6,363 bases of DNA, taken from an uncultured Methanobrevibacter sp. (GTDB lineage: Archaea; Methanobacteriota; Methanobacteria; Methanobacteriales; Methanobacteriaceae). The notes under the pieces are model-generated. The model worked only from the letters and a program-made list of their open reading frames with translations. It made no database searches and had not been told where the DNA came from. The DNA is taken from the NCBI RefSeq assembly GCF_900316895.1, contig NZ_ONER01000084.1:1-6363 (forward strand). The letters are read 5' to 3'. Below, one piece after another: positions 3,742-6,363 of the stretch; within the stretch, counting starts at the first letter, position 1; every line of letters begins with the position of its first letter. A program made the position numbers and the translations under genes.

Positions 3742-6363
3742 ATGGATTATTTTGATAGATTAGAAAAAGAAACCAATCACCTATACGATATAGCTAACGA
3801 AGCAAGGTCTAAAGGTTTAGATGTTGAAACTGAAACTGAAGTGCCACTTGCAAAGGATTTAGCTGAAAGAGTAGAGGGGCTTGTTGGCCCCGAAGGTGTG
3901 GCACAGAGAATCAAGGAATTGGAAACCGATATGGACAGGGAATCTGTCGCTTTTGAAATTGCCGCTGAAATCGCATCCGGAAAATTCAATCTGACCGGCG
4001 AAAAGGCCAACTGGAATGAGGAGCAGAGGTGCGATCAGGGATTAAGGACCGCTCTTGCCATCCTGACAGAAGGTGTGGTAGCAGCGCCTCTGGAAGGAAT
4101 TTCCGATGTTAAAATCAAAGAAAATTTTGATGGAACAAAATACATTGGAGTATACTTTGCAGGACCTATCAGAAGTGCAGGAGGTACAGCTGCAGCATTG
4201 GCCGTGCTTCTGGGAGACAAGATTCGCCAGGCTATCGGCATTGATGCATTTAAACCGATAGATGATGAAATTGAAAGATATGTAGAGGAAGTAGAGCTTT
4301 ACGAATCCGAAGTTACAAACCTTCAATACTCACCAACACCAGAAGAAGTGAGATTCGCCGCAAATCATATTCCAGTAGAAGTGTCCGGAGAGCAGACCGA
4401 CCAGGTAGAGGTATCCCACAGGGATTTGGAACGTGTTGAAACAAACAACATTCGTGGAGGAGCCCTTCTGGCTATGGTTGAGGGAGTTATCCAGAAATCC
4501 AAAAAGATTCACAAGATCTCCAAGAAATTGGGTCTTGATTGGGAATGGCTCAGCGAGTATTCAAAACCTAAAAAGGACGATTCATCAGATTCAAGCGACG
4601 ATTCCGATGTTGTCAGCGAACCTAAATACATCCAGGATATCATTGGAGGAAGACCTATTCTTGGATATCCTTCAGAAAAGGGCGCATTCAGATTGAGATA
4701 CGGACGTTCAAGAAACACCGGTCTTGCCACAATGGGAGTTCATCCGGCAACAATGGCATTGCTTGAATTTCTTGCCGTTGGAACACAGCTTAAGATTGAA
4801 TATCCAGGAAAGGGTAACTGTGTCGTTCCGGTCGATTCCATTGAAGGACCAACCGTAAAACTCAGAAACGGAGACGTATTGATACTTGACAGCGTTAAAA
4901 AGGCCCGTGAAGTTAAAAAGGATGTTACCGAAATACTGTTTTTAGGAGACATGCTTGTCGCATTCGGAGAATTCTTAAGAAACAACCAGCCTTTATATCC
5001 GTCAGGATGGGTTGAAGAATGGTGGATCCAACTGCTGATGAGAAGCGAAAAATTCGACAAGGACAACACCGATTTGGACCTGTATAAATTGGAATACGAG
5101 TATTTGCCGTCTGTCGAAGCATTCAAGCTATCAAAAGAGTATGACATCCCCCTTCATCCAAGATACACCTACTGCTATAATGATGTGACCATCGACGATT
5201 TGAATACGCTGATTGACCTTATTGAAAAGTCCAAGTCAAGTTACAAAAAAGATGAAGGAATAAAGCTTGATTTATCCTATCCGAAAAGGGTTTTGGAAAT
5301 TATTGGAGTCCCTCACATTGTAAGGGACGGCAAGATAATCATCGATAAGGACCACTCATATGCATTGCTTGTGACCTTATCCAAAAAGCTTCCTAAGATG
5401 AAAACAACCATTGAGGCAGTGAATGCGGTCTCACCGGTTGAAATTAAAAATAAGGCTCCGGCATACATCGGTACCCGTGTCGGAAGACCTGAAAAATCAA
5501 AGGAAAGGCTTATGAGACCCGCTCCTCACGGATTGATTCCGATAGGCAATTATGGAGGAGCAAGAAGACTGGTTGCAACCGCCGCCAAAAAGGGCAGCAT
5601 TAAAGTGGAGATATCAAGAAGGAAATGTACCAATCCTGAATGTGGAATCAGCTCTTTCGGGTCACTATGTCCTAAATGTGGACATCCTACCGAAATGGGC
5701 AAACCTTCAATGAAAACCGTTCCTTTGGCGTCAATGCTTAAAAAGGCATCAGATAATGTTAAGGTAAGACGTGTTGACGAGGTAAAGGGTGTTGTCGGTA
5801 TGATTTCCGAGGCCAAACTCCCTGAACCTATTGAAAAGGGAATACTCAGGGCAAAGCATGAAGTGTTTACCTTCAAGGATGGAACAATCCGCCATGACTC
5901 CACCGATTTGCCTTTGACACATTTCATCCCAAGCGAAATTGGGGTCAGCGTCGAGAAATTGCATGAAATGGGTTATGAAAAGGATTGCTATGGAAATCCT
6001 ATTGAAAATGAGGACCAGATTATCGAGTTAAGGGTTCAGGATATTGTAATATCAGATAATTGTGGAGAATATCTTCTCAGAACAGCGCAATTTATTGATG
6101 ACGAGCTTACCAGATATTATGGTATGGAGCCGTTCTACAACGTCAAGGAGAAAAGCGACCTGATTGGCCATCTGGTGGCCGGACTGGCGCCGCACACATC
6201 CGCCGGTGTTTTAGGAAGAATCGTCGGATTCACCAAAGCATTGGGCTGTTATGCTCATCCTTATTTCCATTCAGCAAAACGTAGAAACTGCGACAGTGAC
6301 GAAGATGCAGTGATGCTGCTTTTGGATGCATTGATTAACTTTTCAAAGACATACCTGCCGAAT
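3742..6363 (+). CDS. polC: DNA polymerase D large subunit DP2 (3' end outside window)
   Basis: This is the catalytic subunit of the heterodimeric archaeal family D polymerase. It partners the DP1 exonuclease subunit in chromosome replication. The window holds 874 codons in one open frame; full-length relatives are about 1,100 aa, so roughly 220 C-terminal residues, including the usual DP1- and PCNA-contact region, lie beyond the edge. Motifs in order are: YIGVYFAGPIRSAGG (134-148); a Lys-Asp-Ser linker (about 275-293); GGRPILGYPSEKGAF and RSRNTGLATMGVHPA (302-336); FLGDMLVAFGEFLRNN (400-415); GTRVGRPEKSK (577-587); a C-X4-C-X8-C-X2-C zinc finger (C629, C634, C643, C646); LIGHLVAGLAPHTSAGVLG ending near 825; and the active-site motif NCDSDED (849-855), whose D851 and D853 bind catalytic metal. 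The fold is the double-psi beta-barrel type shared with multisubunit RNA polymerases. Position 852 is Ser where I expect Gly. No intein interrupts this part. The start has a weak GGCGAT. The gene is also called polD2. Confidence 0.97.
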   Translation, partial: MDYFDRLEKETNHLYDIANEARSKGLDVETETEVPLAKDLAERVEGLVGPEGVAQRIKELETDMDRESVAFEIAAEIASGKFNLTGEKANWNEEQRCDQGLRTALAILTEGVVAAPLEGISDVKIKENFDGTKYIGVYFAGPIRSAGGTAAALAVLLGDKIRQAIGIDAFKPIDDEIERYVEEVELYESEVTNLQYSPTPEEVRFAANHIPVEVSGEQTDQVEVSHRDLERVETNNIRGGALLAMVEGVIQKSKKIHKISKKLGLDWEWLSEYSKPKKDDSSDSSDDSDVVSEPKYIQDIIGGRPILGYPSEKGAFRLRYGRSRNTGLATMGVHPATMALLEFLAVGTQLKIEYPGKGNCVVPVDSIEGPTVKLRNGDVLILDSVKKAREVKKDVTEILFLGDMLVAFGEFLRNNQPLYPSGWVEEWWIQLLMRSEKFDKDNTDLDLYKLEYEYLPSVEAFKLSKEYDIPLHPRYTYCYNDVTIDDLNTLIDLIEKSKSSYKKDEGIKLDLSYPKRVLEIIGVPHIVRDGKIIIDKDHSYALLVTLSKKLPKMKTTIEAVNAVSPVEIKNKAPAYIGTRVGRPEKSKERLMRPAPHGLIPIGNYGGARRLVATAAKKGSIKVEISRRKCTNPECGISSFGSLCPKCGHPTEMGKPSMKTVPLASMLKKASDNVKVRRVDEVKGVVGMISEAKLPEPIEKGILRAKHEVFTFKDGTIRHDSTDLPLTHFIPSEIGVSVEKLHEMGYEKDCYGNPIENEDQIIELRVQDIVISDNCGEYLLRTAQFIDDELTRYYGMEPFYNVKEKSDLIGHLVAGLAPHTSAGVLGRIVGFTKALGCYAHPYFHSAKRRNCDSDEDAVMLLLDALINFSKTYLPN

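Noticed and set aside
4740..5147. 135-aa and overlapping 65-aa minus-strand frames opposite polD2
   Set aside because: Both are antisense to conserved polymerase sequence. Open frames here follow from codon use in the true gene.
5550..5964. Overlapping 125-aa and 71-aa minus-strand frames
   Set aside because: They are antisense to the DP2 zinc-finger region and have no start signals.
1..6363. Mobile element, CRISPR array, tRNA or defence island
   Set aside because: No transposase or integrase motif, regularly spaced repeats, tRNA-like cloverleaf or toxin-antitoxin pair was seen. Genes are tightly packed housekeeping types.

Overview
The window looks like ordinary chromosome from a methanogenic archaeon of the order Methanobacteriales, most likely Methanobrevibacter or a close relative. 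Three things support this. There is a class I lysyl-tRNA synthetase and a large subunit of the archaeal D-family DNA polymerase. The DNA is AT-rich with very AT-rich gaps. Start codons are preceded by GGTGA / GAGGTGA ribosome-binding sites and T-rich tracts follow the genes. The genus is an inference from gene style and was not confirmed by any search.

Layout: (1) lysS, class I lysyl-tRNA synthetase, + strand, 31-1614, complete. It ends in a perfect 11-bp inverted repeat that spans its stop codon and is followed by a T-tract. (2) A convergent minus-strand block follows. Read in its own direction it holds a glutamate/proline-rich coiled-coil protein (3581 down to 2517), then a small zinc deaminase closely resembling yeast cytosine deaminase (2483 down to 2013), then a short GNAT-like acetyltransferase (2012 down to 1635) that starts on the base after the deaminase stop. 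(3) A 148-bp AT-rich divergent spacer (3594-3741) carries candidate promoters for the coiled-coil gene and for polD2. (4) polD2 (DP2, DNA polymerase D large subunit) runs on the + strand from 3742 off the right edge. It has 874 codons here, without the C-terminal part.

The genes do not form one pathway. lysS charges tRNA-Lys, polD2 is the catalytic subunit of a replicative polymerase, and the deaminase probably feeds cytosine into pyrimidine salvage as uracil. The deaminase and acetyltransferase are very likely translated together. The coiled-coil protein has no recognised function; its divergent position next to polD2 is only a weak hint.

No mobile element, CRISPR array, RNA gene, toxin-antitoxin pair or obvious new defence system is visible. 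The points most worth a second look are the yeast-like deaminase with its missing ribosome-binding site, hairpins that straddle stop codons at two transcript ends, the architecture of the coiled-coil protein, and a Ser in the polymerase D catalytic motif (NCDSDED) where NCDGDED is the form I remember.
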